Made by a program: the position numbers and the translations under genes | The notes under the pieces: generated by a model | Database searches by the model: none | What the model saw: only the letters and a program-made list of their open reading frames with translations | Told to the model about the DNA's origin: nothing | Part shown: piece by piece, positions 41,206-52,367 of the stretch | Layout of the letters: each line of letters starts with the position of its first letter | Numbering within the stretch: position 1 is the stretch's first letter | Origin: Nematopogon swammerdamellus | Taxonomy: Eukaryota > Arthropoda > Insecta > Lepidoptera > Adelidae | NCBI GenBank assembly: GCA_946902875.1 | Contig: OX336348.1 | Span: 12,921,741 to 12,985,740 of the forward strand | Direction of reading: 5' to 3' | Length of the DNA stretch: 64,000 nucleotides

Positions 41206-42074
41206 TTATTTATGATTTTGTATGTGTGATTCCTGGTTATTACAGATTTGCCAACCTCTGACGGATAGTGAATATGGGATGGATCGTTTTATATGGGGTG
41301 GACGGCTGCTGGTGTAGTGTAGGTATTGCAGTTTATTGGTAGGTTTGAAGTGAACTAAAGTGTAGATTTGGTTATTTGTGAGTGTGATGTCAACGTCAAG
41401 AAATGTCATAGATTTTTCCGAGATACAGTGTGTAAAATTTAGTGGGCTGAAAGTATTTAGGTCTCTCAGGAATGTATTAAAGGTGTCTATAGAATAATTC
41501 CAAATAATGAAAATGTCGTCTATAAATCGCAGCCAGATTAGCGGTTTCAGTTGGGTGCTGACTCGTGGTTGGGTGTTTTGAAGGAAATCTGTTTCTAACT
41601 TTCCCATATACAGATTTGCGTAGGCGGGAGCCATTCTTGTCCCCATCGCAGTGCCTTTTATTTGGTGATAAAATTTGTTTTCGAAACTAAAACAGTTATT
41701 TTTGAGGACAAATTTGGCCAAATAACACATAAATTTTGTTCACAGAATTTGCTGTTGTCTGCTTGATAAGAATGACTCCATCGCGCTTAGGCCTGCTTCA
41801 TGTGGTATATTTGTGTAGAGAGAGACGACGTCTATGGTTACAAGTACAATTTCACTAGGTGTTGGTGGTAGAGCTGTGTTTTTAAGTATTTCCAGAAAGT
41901 GATAAGTGTCGCGTACATAAGATGAAAGGTTTTTAAGTAATGGTTGAAGGTGATAGTCGATGAAGGCTGATGTTCTTTCTGTGGGACTGTCATATGATGC
42001 CACGATTGGTCGTTCTGGGTGATTGTCTTTATGAATTTTGAGTAGCATATAGAAATGTGGTGTACGTAGTTTAG
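41206..42074 (-). pseudogene. Penelope reverse transcriptase, C-terminal two thirds
   Basis: RT motifs in order: LLPPKLRTPHFYMLLKIHK, then VLVTIDVVSLYTNIPHE (first catalytic Asp), a TGA at about 41,740, KGTAMGTRMAPAYANLYMG, then WLRFIDDIFIIW (catalytic DD) and FLDVDITL. The TGA is in frame with both sides. The N-terminal part lies 21 kb away at 63,165. The ORF at 41,740-42,180 starts in LINE sequence and should be cut at 42,074. Confidence 0.85.
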
Positions 42075-42218
42075 GTGGGAGTAATTGTCCAACTTTTCGA
42101 AGAGAGCCTCCGCCAAACTGACAATCTTCCCATCCTGGGTACACAAAAGGCATGGATTTACGATAACTACCTGACATCAAAACTATGTGACCAGATTCCT
42201 GAAGTCATGGTTTGGACC
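42075..42218 (+). pseudogene. RLE LINE copy C, fragment 1
   Basis: It matches copy A from GTCCAACTTTTCGAAGAGAG onward, with an internal deletion of about 60 bp after CTGACATCAAAACT. It ends in the 8-bp target sequence TTTGGACC (42,211-42,218) of the inserted transposon. The 5' truncation at 42,075 is the insertion point in Penelope. Confidence 0.85.
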
Positions 42219-42809
42219 CAAGGAGAATACCTACGGGAGACGCAACGCTACTGCGTTTGTATCGGAGCACGGCTAGCCAAAAATCCCTACTACTACGGAA
42301 ATCGAAATCGCAATTTAATCTTTTATGACGTGACTTGTCTATCTCCGTTACCCATATCGCGCCCCGCGATATGGAGAGAGACAGAGCGAGCAAGGCGAGC
42401 TACAGGTTTGTGATCGCTGGCTTGGCTCGGGTATCTGGTAGTAAGAGCCGACCGTCCGACCAATCGGAAGCCTTGCTTGACGGCAACTTGACGGGATCAC
42501 TACGAATGCCAGTCTGACGGACGATGATGGTGCGGTATATTTGTGAATTTTGAAATTGTTATTTGTAATATTATTTCAAATAGTTTTTACTGAACGAATA
42601 TTATTGTTTGAATCCAAAAAAAATATTGAAAAATTAAACAAGACAGTTGTTTTAATATTTTTGAAAAGTTGTACTAATAATCAGTGATAGGAATAAGTAG
42701 GGCTTATTTACCTAAATTTCGAGGAACAGAGTAAAAGATTGGAGACTTCCTTAAGACAATATTTTTTTCCGGTTTAATAATATTCATGGTGTTTTAATTT
42801 CGCGATTTG

Positions 42810-43785
42810 AAAAAAGTGGCCACCATTTTGAACTTTTTAGTTACTGGACCGATTGCTTTCAAAATCGATATCTGGGTCTCAGTGTGGGCTCTGAATACGA
42901 ATCTGTAGTAAAAATTTAAAAAAGTGGCCGCCATTTTGAGCTTTTTAGTTACTGGACCGATTTCTTTCAAAATCGATATATGGGCGTCTGTGTGGACTCT
43001 GGATACGAATCTATAGTCAAAATTTAAAAGAAAGTAGCCGCCATTTTGAACTTTTTAGTTACTGGACCGATTGCTTTCAAAATCGATATCTAGGCGTCTG
43101 TGTGGACTCAGAATACGAATCTGTAGTCAAAATAAAAAAGAAGTGGCCGCGATTTTGAACTTTTTAGTTACTGGACCGATTTCTTTCAAAATCGATATCT
43201 GGGTGTCTGTGTAGGCTCTGAATACGAATCCGTTGTCAAAATTTAAAAAAAATGGCCGCCATTTTGAACTTTTTAGTTACTGAACCGATTGCTTTCAAAA
43301 TCGATATCTGGGTGTATGTGTGGGCTCTGAATACGAATCTGTAGTAAAAAATTTAAAAAAGTGGCCCGCATTTTGAACTTTTTAGTTACTGGACCGATTG
43401 CTTTCAAAATCGATATCTGGGTGTCTGTGTGGGCTCTGAATACGAATCCGTTGTCAAAATTTAAAAAAAGTGGCCGCCATTTTGAAGTTATTAGTTACTG
43501 GGCCGATTGCTTTCAAAATCGATATCAGGGTGTCTGTGTGGGCTCTGAATACGAATCCGTTGTCAAAATTTAAAAAAAGTGACCGCCATTTTGAACTTTT
43601 TAGTTAATGGACCGATTGCTTTTAAAATCGATATTTGTGTGTCTGTGTGGGCTCTGAATACGAATCCGTTTTCAAAATCTTAAAAAAGTGGCCGCCATTT
43701 TGAACTTTTTAGTTACTGGACTGATTACTTTCAAAACCCATATCTACATGTCTGTGTGGGCTCTGAATAACAATATGTAGTTAAC
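42810..43785 (+). repeat. 108-bp tandem array, forward block
   Basis: About nine units with GTGGCCGCCATTTTGAAC, GTTACTGGACCGATTGCTTT, AAAATCGATATCTGGGTGT and CTCTGAATACGAATC. Each unit includes a GCCGCCATTTT word. Confidence 0.92.
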
Positions 43786-43794
43786 ACAAAAAAT

Positions 43795-44840
43795 ATGATA
43801 TTGATTTTGAAAGCAATCGGTCCAGTAACTAAAAAGTTCAAAATGGCGGCCACTTTTTTAAAATTTTGACAACGGCTTCGTATTTAGAGCCCACACAGAC
43901 ACCCAGATATCGATTTTGAAAGCAATCGGTCCAGTAACTAAAAAGTTCAAAATGGCGGCCACTTTTTTTAAATTTTGACTACAGATTAGTATTCAGAGCC
44001 CACACAGACACCCAGATATCGATTTTGAAAGCAATCGGTCCAGTAACTAAAAAGTTCAAAATGGCGGCCACTTTATTTAATTTTTACTACAGATTCGTAT
44101 TCAGAGCCCCCACATACACGCAGATATCGATTTTGAAAGCAATCGGTCCAGTAACTAAAAAGTTCAAAATGGCGGCCACTTTTTTTAAATTTTGATTACA
44201 GATTCGTATTCAGAGCCCACACAGACACCCAGATATCGATTTTGAAAGCAATCGGTCCAGTAACTAAAAAGTTCAAAATGGCGGCCACTTTTTTTTAATG
44301 TTGATTACAGATTCGTATTCAGAGCCCACACAGACACCCAGATATCGATTTTGAAAGCAATCGGTCCAGTAACTAAAAAGTTCAAAATGGCGGCCACTTT
44401 TTTTTAATTTTTACTACAGATTCGTATTCAGAGCCCACACATACACCCAGATATCGATTTTGAAAGCAATCGGTCCAGTAACTAAAAAGTTCAAAATGGC
44501 GGCCACTTTTTTTTTATTTTGACTACAGATTCGTATTCAGAGCCCACACAGACACCCAGATATCGATTTTGAAAGTAATCGGTCCAGTAACTAAAAAGTT
44601 CAAAATGGCGGTCACTTTTTTAAATTTTGACAACGGATTCGTATTCAGAGCCTACATATACACCCAGATATCGATTTTGAAAGCAATCGGTCCAGTAACT
44701 AAAAATTTCAAAATGGCGGCTACTTTTTTTAAACTTGACTACAGATTCGTATTCAGAGTCCACACTGACACCCAGATGTCGATTTTGAAAGCAATCTGTC
44801 CAGTTACTAAAAAGTTCAAAATGGCGGCCACTTTTTTTAA
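43795..44840 (-). repeat. 108-bp tandem array, inverted block
   Basis: About ten units of the same repeat in reverse orientation (CAAAATGGCGGCCAC per unit). The flanking sequence beyond the arrays is also inverted (44,840-44,970 mirrors 42,690-42,800), so the whole 42,690-44,970 is one large palindrome centred near 43,790. Confidence 0.92.
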
Positions 44841-44970
44841 ATCGCGAAATTATAACACCATGAATAGGTATTATTAAACCGGAAAAAAATATTATCGTAA
44901 GGAAGTCTCCAATTTTTTACTCTGTTCCTCGAAGTTTAGGTATATAAGTCCTACCTATTCCTATCACTGA

Positions 44971-45437
44971 TAATAATAATACATAATATACAATATATTA
45001 GTTTTGTATAGGTATATTTGTTTTATAATTATAAAAAATAGAAAACGTAATATTAAAGAAATAATAACAATACATATTATAAATTGAATTCATCCATGTC
45101 ATTGCCATAAAAAAACTAACAACACCCCTAAACAATAATTGATTTCAAATTTCTTTCCAGTCTGTCAAATTTGCCTATCATGTGTACGCGCCCAGTATGG
45201 CGCGCAGTCGTGCTCCTAGCTCGCGGAATTTTTGTATTTTACACGCTTTAAGCATTGTATTATCATTAAAATGACCTAATTATGAAAGGTTACGCCATCT
45301 TTTGTCATTCCTGATGATCTTGAGCTCTTTCGACACGCACGAACTGCACAAATCGCCATTTTGCGTAGTGCACATATACGTGTTCTTCGTTCCCAAGTCG
45401 CGAGCGCACTGACGGTCGATCCCGCAGCAGCGCTATA
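44971..45437. other. Unique interior of expanded transposon
   Basis: A/T-rich to 45,120, then mixed sequence. No ORF of note. It differs from the interior of the short copy (36,480-37,060). Confidence 0.5.
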
Positions 45438-45521
45438 TGTTAGTGCAAATGCTCTAACACGCGGCTAATTTTCCTATATATTAGCGCTCGACGGTTGCCA
45501 CTCCCGTAGGTATGCTCGGTG

Positions 45522-46819
45522 TTTGGACGGGCTCACCCGGCTGACTCGTCAACGCTGTACAGATCTCACAATAACTTTGGACTGAACATTAAGAAGCCGT
45601 CGATGTTTTATTAAAAGGCGAGAATAGCCAAACGATGTATACTCACTCGTATACAAGACTCCAATGATAGCGCTATTCAAGCCTTACCCAACACATCGCT
45701 ATCAGATGAACTGGAATCGAGACTCGACTTCTACAAATCATTCCAAGTTGGTACACGCACCAATAGATCTGGACTGGGCATAGAAACAACAAAATCTGAT
45801 AAAGAAATACTGAAAGGTTTTGCTCAGTAGGACATGGAACAAGGCTTCAAATTTCATGCCTTAAAGCTAGAAATGCAGAATGATTGGCTAACAGTGGGCG
45901 ACTTCTGCAGACCTCCTGCATTGAAGTGGAAATCCATAATATACAACTGGTCCCCTGAGCTGCTTAAGTTCTACTTAAATGCATTCCAGCTTACTCTCCC
46001 CGACCCGAGTAACCTAGTTAGATGGGTGAAATCTACAAATAGACTATGCCCGTCATGTAAGGAGTTCGTAGGCACGGCCAAACATTTGTTATGCGGATGC
46101 AAAATACTACTTGAGCGAGGCCAGTATTCCTACCGTCATGATGAAGTCCTCCAAATCATCAGAGAGGCCATCAACCTGTCAATTGCACGGACCAGGAAAG
46201 GGCAAACCAGTAACGGCTTCCAGAGCAGCAAAGGATTGGGAATTGTTGATGGACACACATGAGAATCATTAGCAAATGCCTTCGGAAATCTGTACCACAG
46301 CATTAAGACCGGATATACTCATATTCTCAAAAGTGACAAAGCATGTAGTACTTGTTGAACTTACAGTTAAATGGGAAAGTAACATACCGAAGGACCACAA
46401 CATCAAACTTAACAAGTACTGCAACTTAGTAGACCGGATTGTGAGAAACGGATTCAAGACTGATCTCTTCGCTGTGGAAGTCGGAGCAAGAGGACTACAA
46501 GCGAAGTCGCTCTACAGTCTCTTCAAGAATCTGGGGCAGCCAAGATCGACGCTAAGCTCATATATGGAGAGAGCTTCGAAAACGTCACTGGAAGCATCTT
46601 ACAGAATATGGATAGGTAGAGAGAGGGAGGTCGAGAGCGGGACTGGTGGTTTCCCCGCGTCCTAGTCAACGCAGACTAGCTGACGAGGGCTTGATGCGAG
46701 CCGAAACGTGAAGCATGCGCGGGAAATTTAGAGTGGCCACTCGCTAGTCCCGACCTCGATTAATACCCTCCTCTACTGCCGATGGGCCCGGATATGTTCG
46801 GTGAAGCCATTGCAAGCTT
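45522..46819 (+). pseudogene. RLE LINE copy C, fragment 2
   Basis: It resumes copy C after the transposon (GGCTCACCCGGCTGACTCG) to the 3' UTR. Disabling changes relative to copy B: loss of a run near 45,605 (TATTAAAAG), an inserted ACTCGT at about 45,650, TAG at about 45,828, an in-frame deletion of about 25 codons around 46,225, and TAG at 46,270. The C-terminal nuclease region (46,276-46,665) is otherwise open, with RPDILIFSKVTKHVVLVEL. The final 14 bases of the element are at 63,151-63,164. Confidence 0.88.
46656..46710 (+). ncRNA. Type-III hammerhead ribozyme, RLE LINE copy C
   Basis: The same fold with one change, A to T in the stem II loop (TGATGCG). All core and stem residues are unchanged although the surrounding ORF has decayed. 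Confidence 0.8.
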
Positions 46820-46823
46820 AGAT

Positions 46824-47775
46824 TGTAACGATGTATTGTGTCGTTTTCTAACGAGCGCACAATCACCACATTATTTCAAATACGGTTTACCAATCTACAA
46901 CAACACCAGTGGTGTTGCCGCATTTTACAGTCACCTGACTTACAAGGGTATCTATCATCATACCATATTTCACACTAACGTCATCTGAATGAACTTCAGT
47001 ACTTAAAACATAGCGGTGGTACGTTAAGATATCATTAACCACAACTGTGGCAGATGGAGTAACGTACGACACCGTCTTACACTATTCAACATAAAAATTA
47101 CAAACTAACAAATATTTAATTATCATAGCGTATTGCGGGTCAACAGATTTGCACAACATGGCAGCACTATAGGCGCAAACATAGCGGTCCATTTCTCGAC
47201 TCGCGGACGTGAGTCGACCAGCGCGCGCCCTCTCCTTCCCGCCTGACAGCCGCCGAAGAGCGAGACAGCACGAGTGTTCCTCGCGGTAGTCAGCGGCAAA
47301 CAAACCGTGACTGTGCACTGTGAAACCGGATATGTCATTCATTAGTTTCTTCTCGAGAATATGCCATTCTTCCGTTTTAGAAAAATAACTAGCAAGTTTA
47401 AATCCCCTATAAAACCCGGTACATACTAGCTTCTTAACGGCTCTTTTTCTACGTCCGACCTACCTCGCGACAAGTGCTCCGCGCTCGGTTCTGTGCTGTT
47501 CTTCGACAGTTGCGCTAGGCCTCCAGCCGCCATATTTTCACAACGTGCACGGCTACCCGTGCACCTCGCAGCCCCGAGACCTACCTCTCGGTCACCGCCT
47601 CGCTAACAACGGTTACGAGCTGCGCTCTGCTGGCGTTCGTCCGGGTACACCGTACGGCGCACTAGAAGCGGTTCTACCGGTATTTTTATATATTTTTTCA
47701 CCAAGTGTTCCTCCAACCTCGTGCACCTCTCTGCCCCTACCGCAGGCCTTACGCGCCTTCAGCGCAGCGCCCCAC
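46824..47775 (+). repeat. Left inverted arm of the 16.3-kb element
   Basis: Inverted partner of 62,221-63,150. It contains CTATAAAACCCGG (about 47,410) and GCCGCCATATTTTC (about 47,526). Short ORFs on both strands mirror those in the right arm and have no domain. Confidence 0.85.
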
Positions 47776-47788
47776 GTTGGGCGCCACT
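47771..47788 (-). promoter_or_regulatory. Primer-binding-site-like 18-mer (tRNA-Lys CUU)
   Basis: The plus strand here reads GCCCCACGTTGGGCGCCA, which matches the 3' end of tRNA-Lys(CUU) including CCA. On the minus strand it would be a retroelement primer-binding site. It sits at the inner edge of the left arm. The right arm is changed at this place. Confidence 0.5.
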
Positions 47789-47967
47789 TGCCACGCTGGA
47801 CTAAGTGGGTAATGAGTTCTTCAAGAAAATGTGGTTTGAGGGTACAACAATTTATTGTTTGAATTTGGTAACAGCTGGTATTACACATATGCACCCGGCA
47901 AGTTAACGCGTTTAAGTTAATGTCGAGTCACACTTCCTTGGGTCTGATGTAGGTAGCGTAGTGCGGT
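47789..47967. other. Element interior between left arm and hAT insertion
   Basis: No gene. Contiguous with about 55,829-55,850 before the hAT-like insertion. Confidence 0.5.
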
Positions 47968-48449
47968 GTCCGGAGTAGAGATGCAAAGTTGCAGTGAAAC
48001 TTTCATTTTTGCACTGCATTTTTGCAGTGAAACTTTCATAAATTGCGGAAATTTTCGGAAATGTATTTTGATTTTTTTTTTTAACTTTTGCCAGTTTTTC
48101 TTATTACATCGTATTCTTTGCCAAAAAATATAAACTTCTTCACGTGAACCATTTTTCTCTAAAATTAATATTTCAGGAGTTATTCAGTAATTTAGGTATT
48201 TTAAACAAAGTTTTAAAGTTATATTTTTTTAAGGACGTTGTGCAAATCTCTATGAAATAAAGTAAACTTCTTTTCTTTTATTGAAATATTGTAGTGCAAT
48301 TTTGCACTTTTTTGCAAAATTGCAGTGAAAGTTTCACAATAAATTTAATATACCTATATAGGTTTTTTTTAAATTTCAAACATTTTTTTCATATTTTTTT
48401 TAGGTCAGTTCGAGAGGGCGAAGAAGGGGGGTCCTGTGGGCACTGTGAA

Positions 48450-48950
48450 TCTGTGGTAAAACATGAAAAAGTGGCCGCCATTTTGAACTTTTTTGTTACT
48501 GGACCAATTGCTTTCAAAATCGATATCTATGCGACCGCGTGGTCTCCAATAACGAATTTGTGGACAGAATTTAAGAAAAGTGGCCGCCATTTTGATCTTT
48601 TTTGTTTCTAGACCGATTGCTTTCAAAATTGATATGTAGGGGTCCCCGTGGTCTTCGATCACGAATCTGTGGCCAAATTTGAAAAAAAGTGGCCGCCATT
48701 TTGAACTTTTTTGTTTCTAGACCGATTGCTTTCAAAATCGATATGTAAGGGTCCGCGTGATCTCCGTTCACGAATCAGTGGTCAAAATTTAAAAAAGTGG
48801 CTGCCACTTTGAACTTTTTTTTTTACTGGACCAATTGCTTACAAAATCGATATCTATGCGACCGCTTGGTCTCCAATCACGAATTTGTGGTCAGAATTGA
48901 AGAAATGTGGCCGCCATTTTGAACTTTTTTGTTTCTAGACCGATTGCACA
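48450..48950 (+). repeat. Diverged 108-bp array, forward block
   Basis: Four to five units related to the 42.8-kb array (GTGGCCGCCATTTTGAAC, TTTTGTTTCTAGACCGATTG, then GATCACGAAT words). Confidence 0.85.
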
Positions 48951-49870
48951 AAGTATGGCACAAGGGCCTTCTTTATCAAATCAAAACCTTACTCCCCCAC
49001 TCATTCTTCGGACTCCTGAAATCATATTTGACCGATCGAATATTCCAAGTAAAACCCAGAGACTCAGAGTCCAAATTCCATGGATGCGAAGCTGGTATCC
49101 CACTGTGCTCTGTACTTGGTCCAGTGTTCTAGCTGCATCTACACTGCCGAACTGCCGCAGACCGATAATGTCCTAACAGCTACTTTTGCTGATGATACAA
49201 CAATCATTGCCACTAGTCAAGATAGCACTGAAGCCTCAGCTAAACTGCAAAGCCAGCTAGACAAAACTGAAGAACACCTTCTCGCTCAGACAAGGAAATT
49301 GTCACCCAGTCAGGCTAGACAAAGAGGCTCTTCCCAACACAGTCACGGTCAGATACCTTGGATTCCACTTTGACCGTAGACTTACTTGGAAGGAGCATAT
49401 CAGAATAAAGCGCAATGAAATCAACATGAAATTTAGGAACATGCAATGGTTAATTGGGGGAAACTCATCACTGTCACTGGAAAATAAACTCCTGGTGTAC
49501 AAAGCCATTATTAAACCAGTCTGGACGTATGGAATAGAGCTTTGGGGCACTGCAAGCAAGCCTAATGTGGAGATCTTGCAAAGAGCACAGAACATAATCC
49601 TCAGAACAATTGTCAGCGCACCGTGGTTCGCCAAAAATGTTGAAATACACGATTATCTTGATGTGCCAACAATAAAGGAAGAACTGTGCCAACGTAACAA
49701 TAACTACAGCAACCGCTTATCACAACACCCCAATCAACTTGCATCTAGCCTGCTGAATACAACAGGGAATGTTAACAGATTGAAGCGGACAGCTTTTCTA
49801 CAGAAAGATTTAAAAAGAAAGAAAATGAGGAAGCTGTACCTACTATCTTACGGGGAGCCACATTGATGCA
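48950..49870 (+). pseudogene. Jockey-like LINE RT fragment
   Basis: It enters at KVWHKGLLYQIKTLLPHSFF, then LLKSYLTDRIFQVK, a GIP...GSVLGPV-like motif B, and the motif C region ATFADDTTIIATSQ (catalytic FADD-type). It continues to the thumb (SLENKLLVYKAIIKPVWTYG) and C-terminus (LNTTGNVNRLKRTAF). At least three frameshifts. It is flanked by opposed 108-bp arrays, so it looks captured between them. Confidence 0.75.
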
Positions 49871-49949
49871 TGTGGCACCTTCACGTCAACCTACCCCCAA
49901 GACATCTAATAAAAGTCTTCCGACTGATGGCAGATGAACACAAGAGAAA

Positions 49950-50475
49950 TTTTTTTTTTCAATCTTGACCACAGATTCGTGATCAGAGACCACGCGGACC
50001 CTTTGATATCGATTTTGAAAGCAATCGGTCCAGAAACAAAAAAGTTCAAAATGGCGGCCATTTTTTTTTTCAATTTTGACAACAGATTCGTGACAGAGAC
50101 CACGCGGACTCTTTGATATCGATTTTGAAAGCAATCGGTCCAGAAACAAAAAAGTTCAAATTGGCGGGCATTTTTTTTCAATTTTGACCACAGATTCGTG
50201 ATAGAGACCACGCGGACCCTTTGATATCGATTTTAAAAGCAACCGGTCCAGTAACTAAGATGTTCAAAATGGCGGCCACTTTTTTTCAATTTTGACCACA
50301 GATTCGTGATCAGAGACCACGCGGACCCTTTGATATCGATTTTAAAAGCAATCGGTCCAGTAACTAAAAAGTTCAAAATGGCGGCCACTTTTTTCAATGA
50401 GGACCACAGATTCGTGATCGGAGACCACGCGGACCCTTTGATATCGATTTTGAGAACAATCGATCAAGAAACAAA
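49950..50475 (-). repeat. Diverged 108-bp array, inverted block
   Basis: Four to five units in reverse orientation (TTCAAAATGGCGGCCAC, GATATCGATTTTGAAAGC). Inverted partner of 48,450-48,950. Confidence 0.85.
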
Positions 50476-50626
50476 CAGGACCCCTCTGTCCTCCTAACGT
50501 CCGTAAAGAAGTACACTATAACATCAAAACCCATTAAAACTTGATATAGAAATATAAACAGAAGAATATTTCCTACACAACTATAGTGAAACTTTCACTG
50601 CAATATTTCCATCGCTTGCATCACTA

Positions 50627-51232
50627 TTTGTACCCGCTTAGTCGCCGCGCACCGCGCCGCGTCACACACACGTTCCGAACGGAGCCGAGCGATCCCGGCA
50701 TATAGAGTAACTTATATGGTGGGGTTTAGAGGCATCAGCTGCACTCCTCAATAAGCGCCATCTGTTGGCAGAATCTCAAAGTAGCTCATATCTATCTATA
50801 ACTTTGTATACTAGGTAGTACGTATGCTTAGGTAGGTACGTAGGTTCATAACCTCAATATTTTCTTATTTTTTAGGAATGTAGAAATTAAACAATTGAAT
50901 GAATAAAATATATCATTTAATGTTTATTTTTTGTTTCCTAATAACAATGCTTCTCTTTGGATGGTATCGCCTTATAAACTTTTTTCCTGCTGCTATTTCT
51001 GCGGATCTCAGTCCAATAAACGTAACCGAGGTCGGAGAGAAAGTATAAAACACCCAAAGAGTTTGTATTACGTCGCTGCGCTCCTAATAGAGAATGTGAG
51101 CGTTGGTGAGGTGAAGCTTCGTTGGTGAGCGCCACGAACCGCGTTCGGGTCCGATCGGCAGTCATCGGCCGTGCTTCGTCGCGCGATGCAGAGGGAGCAA
51201 TTTCTTAGTTTTATTCCTAAAGTTCAGCCAAC
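50627..51232. other. Flank upstream of THAP-like exon
   Basis: No ORF supported. It follows a hAT-like end at 50,626. 50,640-50,700 is GC-rich. Confidence 0.4.
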
Positions 51233-51312
51233 ATGGTCAACTGTTGCGTTTTAATTTGCAAATCTGACTCAAAGAAGGAGACTAGAATCGTGAATGGTCT
51301 AAGATTCCACAG
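51233..51312 (+). pseudogene. THAP-type zinc-finger first exon, second locus
   Basis: ATG at 51,233 gives MVNCCVLICKSDSKKETR followed by VNGLRFHR, ending at CACAG|GTAATTGG (51,312/51,313). The C-x4-C pair near the N-terminus and FH at the exon end match the first exon of THAP proteins such as P-element transposases. No later exon is recognised, so this is a fragment or an orphan exon. Different in sequence from the one at 18,321. Confidence 0.5.
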
Positions 51313-51445
51313 GTAATTGGTATTTTGGTGATATTTTAACCGGGAGCGGTGGCGGATTTCCTATAGAACGTGCTAAGTCTAAATCATATTTTTTTCCGAA
51401 TATTTTACAATAATCTATGTGATTACGTATTTAATTTAAGTAGTA

Positions 51446-51720
51446 CTAGCTTTTACCTGCGGCTTCGCTCGCGTGAAATTCGGATTTAAAAAGAAGAAAG
51501 TAATTAAGCCCGCCCCCGTACCTTTCCGGTTTGTATGACAGCCACATCATAGCGTAACCGGAACTGAATTTTATTTAGCCTATCCTATGTCTCGTATAGG
51601 TAAATGTGCTTGTACTAAGTTTCATCGAATTCGGATGATCGGTTTAAGAGCTATCGTGGAACATAGATAGTTACATACATACAGAAAATAGTTCTAAAAA
51701 TCGTCAATTTAGTTTTAGTA
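51446..51720 (-). mobile_element. Helitron-like end, different body
   Basis: The reverse complement of CTAG and the GCGAGCGAAGCCGCAGG terminus is at 51,446-51,480. The body (AACCGGAACTGAATTTTATT, AAGTTTCATCGAATTCGGAT) lacks the 68-bp repeat and ends in ACATACATACAG. Confidence 0.5.
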
Positions 51721-52027
51721 TCATACATAGCGTCTACAAACGCAATATCTCATAAAACAATGTAACTTACTCCATGGCCATCCCTTACAGATTTATTATT
51801 AGTAGTGATGATAAAGTTCCAAAATAGGAATGATCTTTCGTGTATTTTTTTTTAAACCAAGTAAAAGTCAATACTCTATGGAAGGACTTTAGAGCTCGGT
51901 TACTTTATTAAACGACGCATGTTCGTTCAAGTAGGTATCTTATGAAGCATTTTATTTTTTCAAAAAATGGCCGCCATTCGATAGGAATGGAATGAGCTTA
52001 ACGTAAATCACGCATATACATAGCTTC
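51721..52027. other. Unassigned stretch
   Basis: No gene. One isolated AAATGGCCGCCATTCG word at 51,965. Confidence 0.4.
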
Positions 52028-52367
52028 GTTCTTAAGCAACCCTAAGCGCGGTCAGTACTTGGATGGGTGACCGCTCGACAGTTGGAGCTGACCGTGGTTC
52101 GGATTCCACGTTAACCTGTTGGCCCCTTCTCTTCATACCTTAGTAGGTGGTAGGGTTTATCCCGGCCGCGTTGGTACCACCGCTCTGACGAAACGTCGGT
52201 CGAAACGGCTATGTAAATAGTTCGTGTTTTCCGATCAGTTCAGTGTAGCCGACATGAAATGAAGGGAAGCACCGACATGGCACCTACCTCACCGGGTGTT
52301 ATGGGCTGACATCACGGATGTTGTAGGTGATGTAGGTAGCCAATCGTGTCAGATTCCAAAAAAAAAT
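52028..52367 (+). mobile_element. Composite SINE copy 3, head truncated
   Basis: It starts within the 5S-like block (TTAAGCAACCCTAAGCGCGG) and retains the B box (GGTTCGGATTCC) and the body to an A-run at about 52,357. The A box is lost. Confidence 0.75.

Larger units (their letters stand above)
40300..42074 (-). mobile_element. Penelope-like element, 3' part
   Basis: Minus-strand order: RT (42,074-41,206), a spacer, GIY-YIG endonuclease remnants (about 40,900-40,560), and a terminal repeat-like region (40,480-40,300). The 5' part continues at 63,165-63,665. The break at 42,074/42,075 is exactly where RLE LINE copy C was inserted. Confidence 0.75.
42219..45521. mobile_element. DNA transposon with 8-bp target duplication, expanded copy
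   Basis: The left end is CAAGGAGAATACC and the right end, reverse complement, CACCGAGCATACC. Duplications TTTGGACC (42,211-42,218) and TTTGGACG (45,522-45,529) interrupt RLE LINE copy C; the uninterrupted copy A reads TTTGGACT. About 42,219-42,990 is nearly identical to 35,652-36,420, and 45,438-45,521 to 37,061-37,144. The interior has grown into two opposed 108-bp arrays. No transposase. Confidence 0.9.

Noticed and set aside
42810..44840. CRISPR-like array
   Set aside because: Units are contiguous tandem repeats without variable spacers, in a eukaryotic TE context.
43361..44877. ORFs repeating VTKKFKMAATFF text
   Set aside because: Readings of the 108-bp repeat array.
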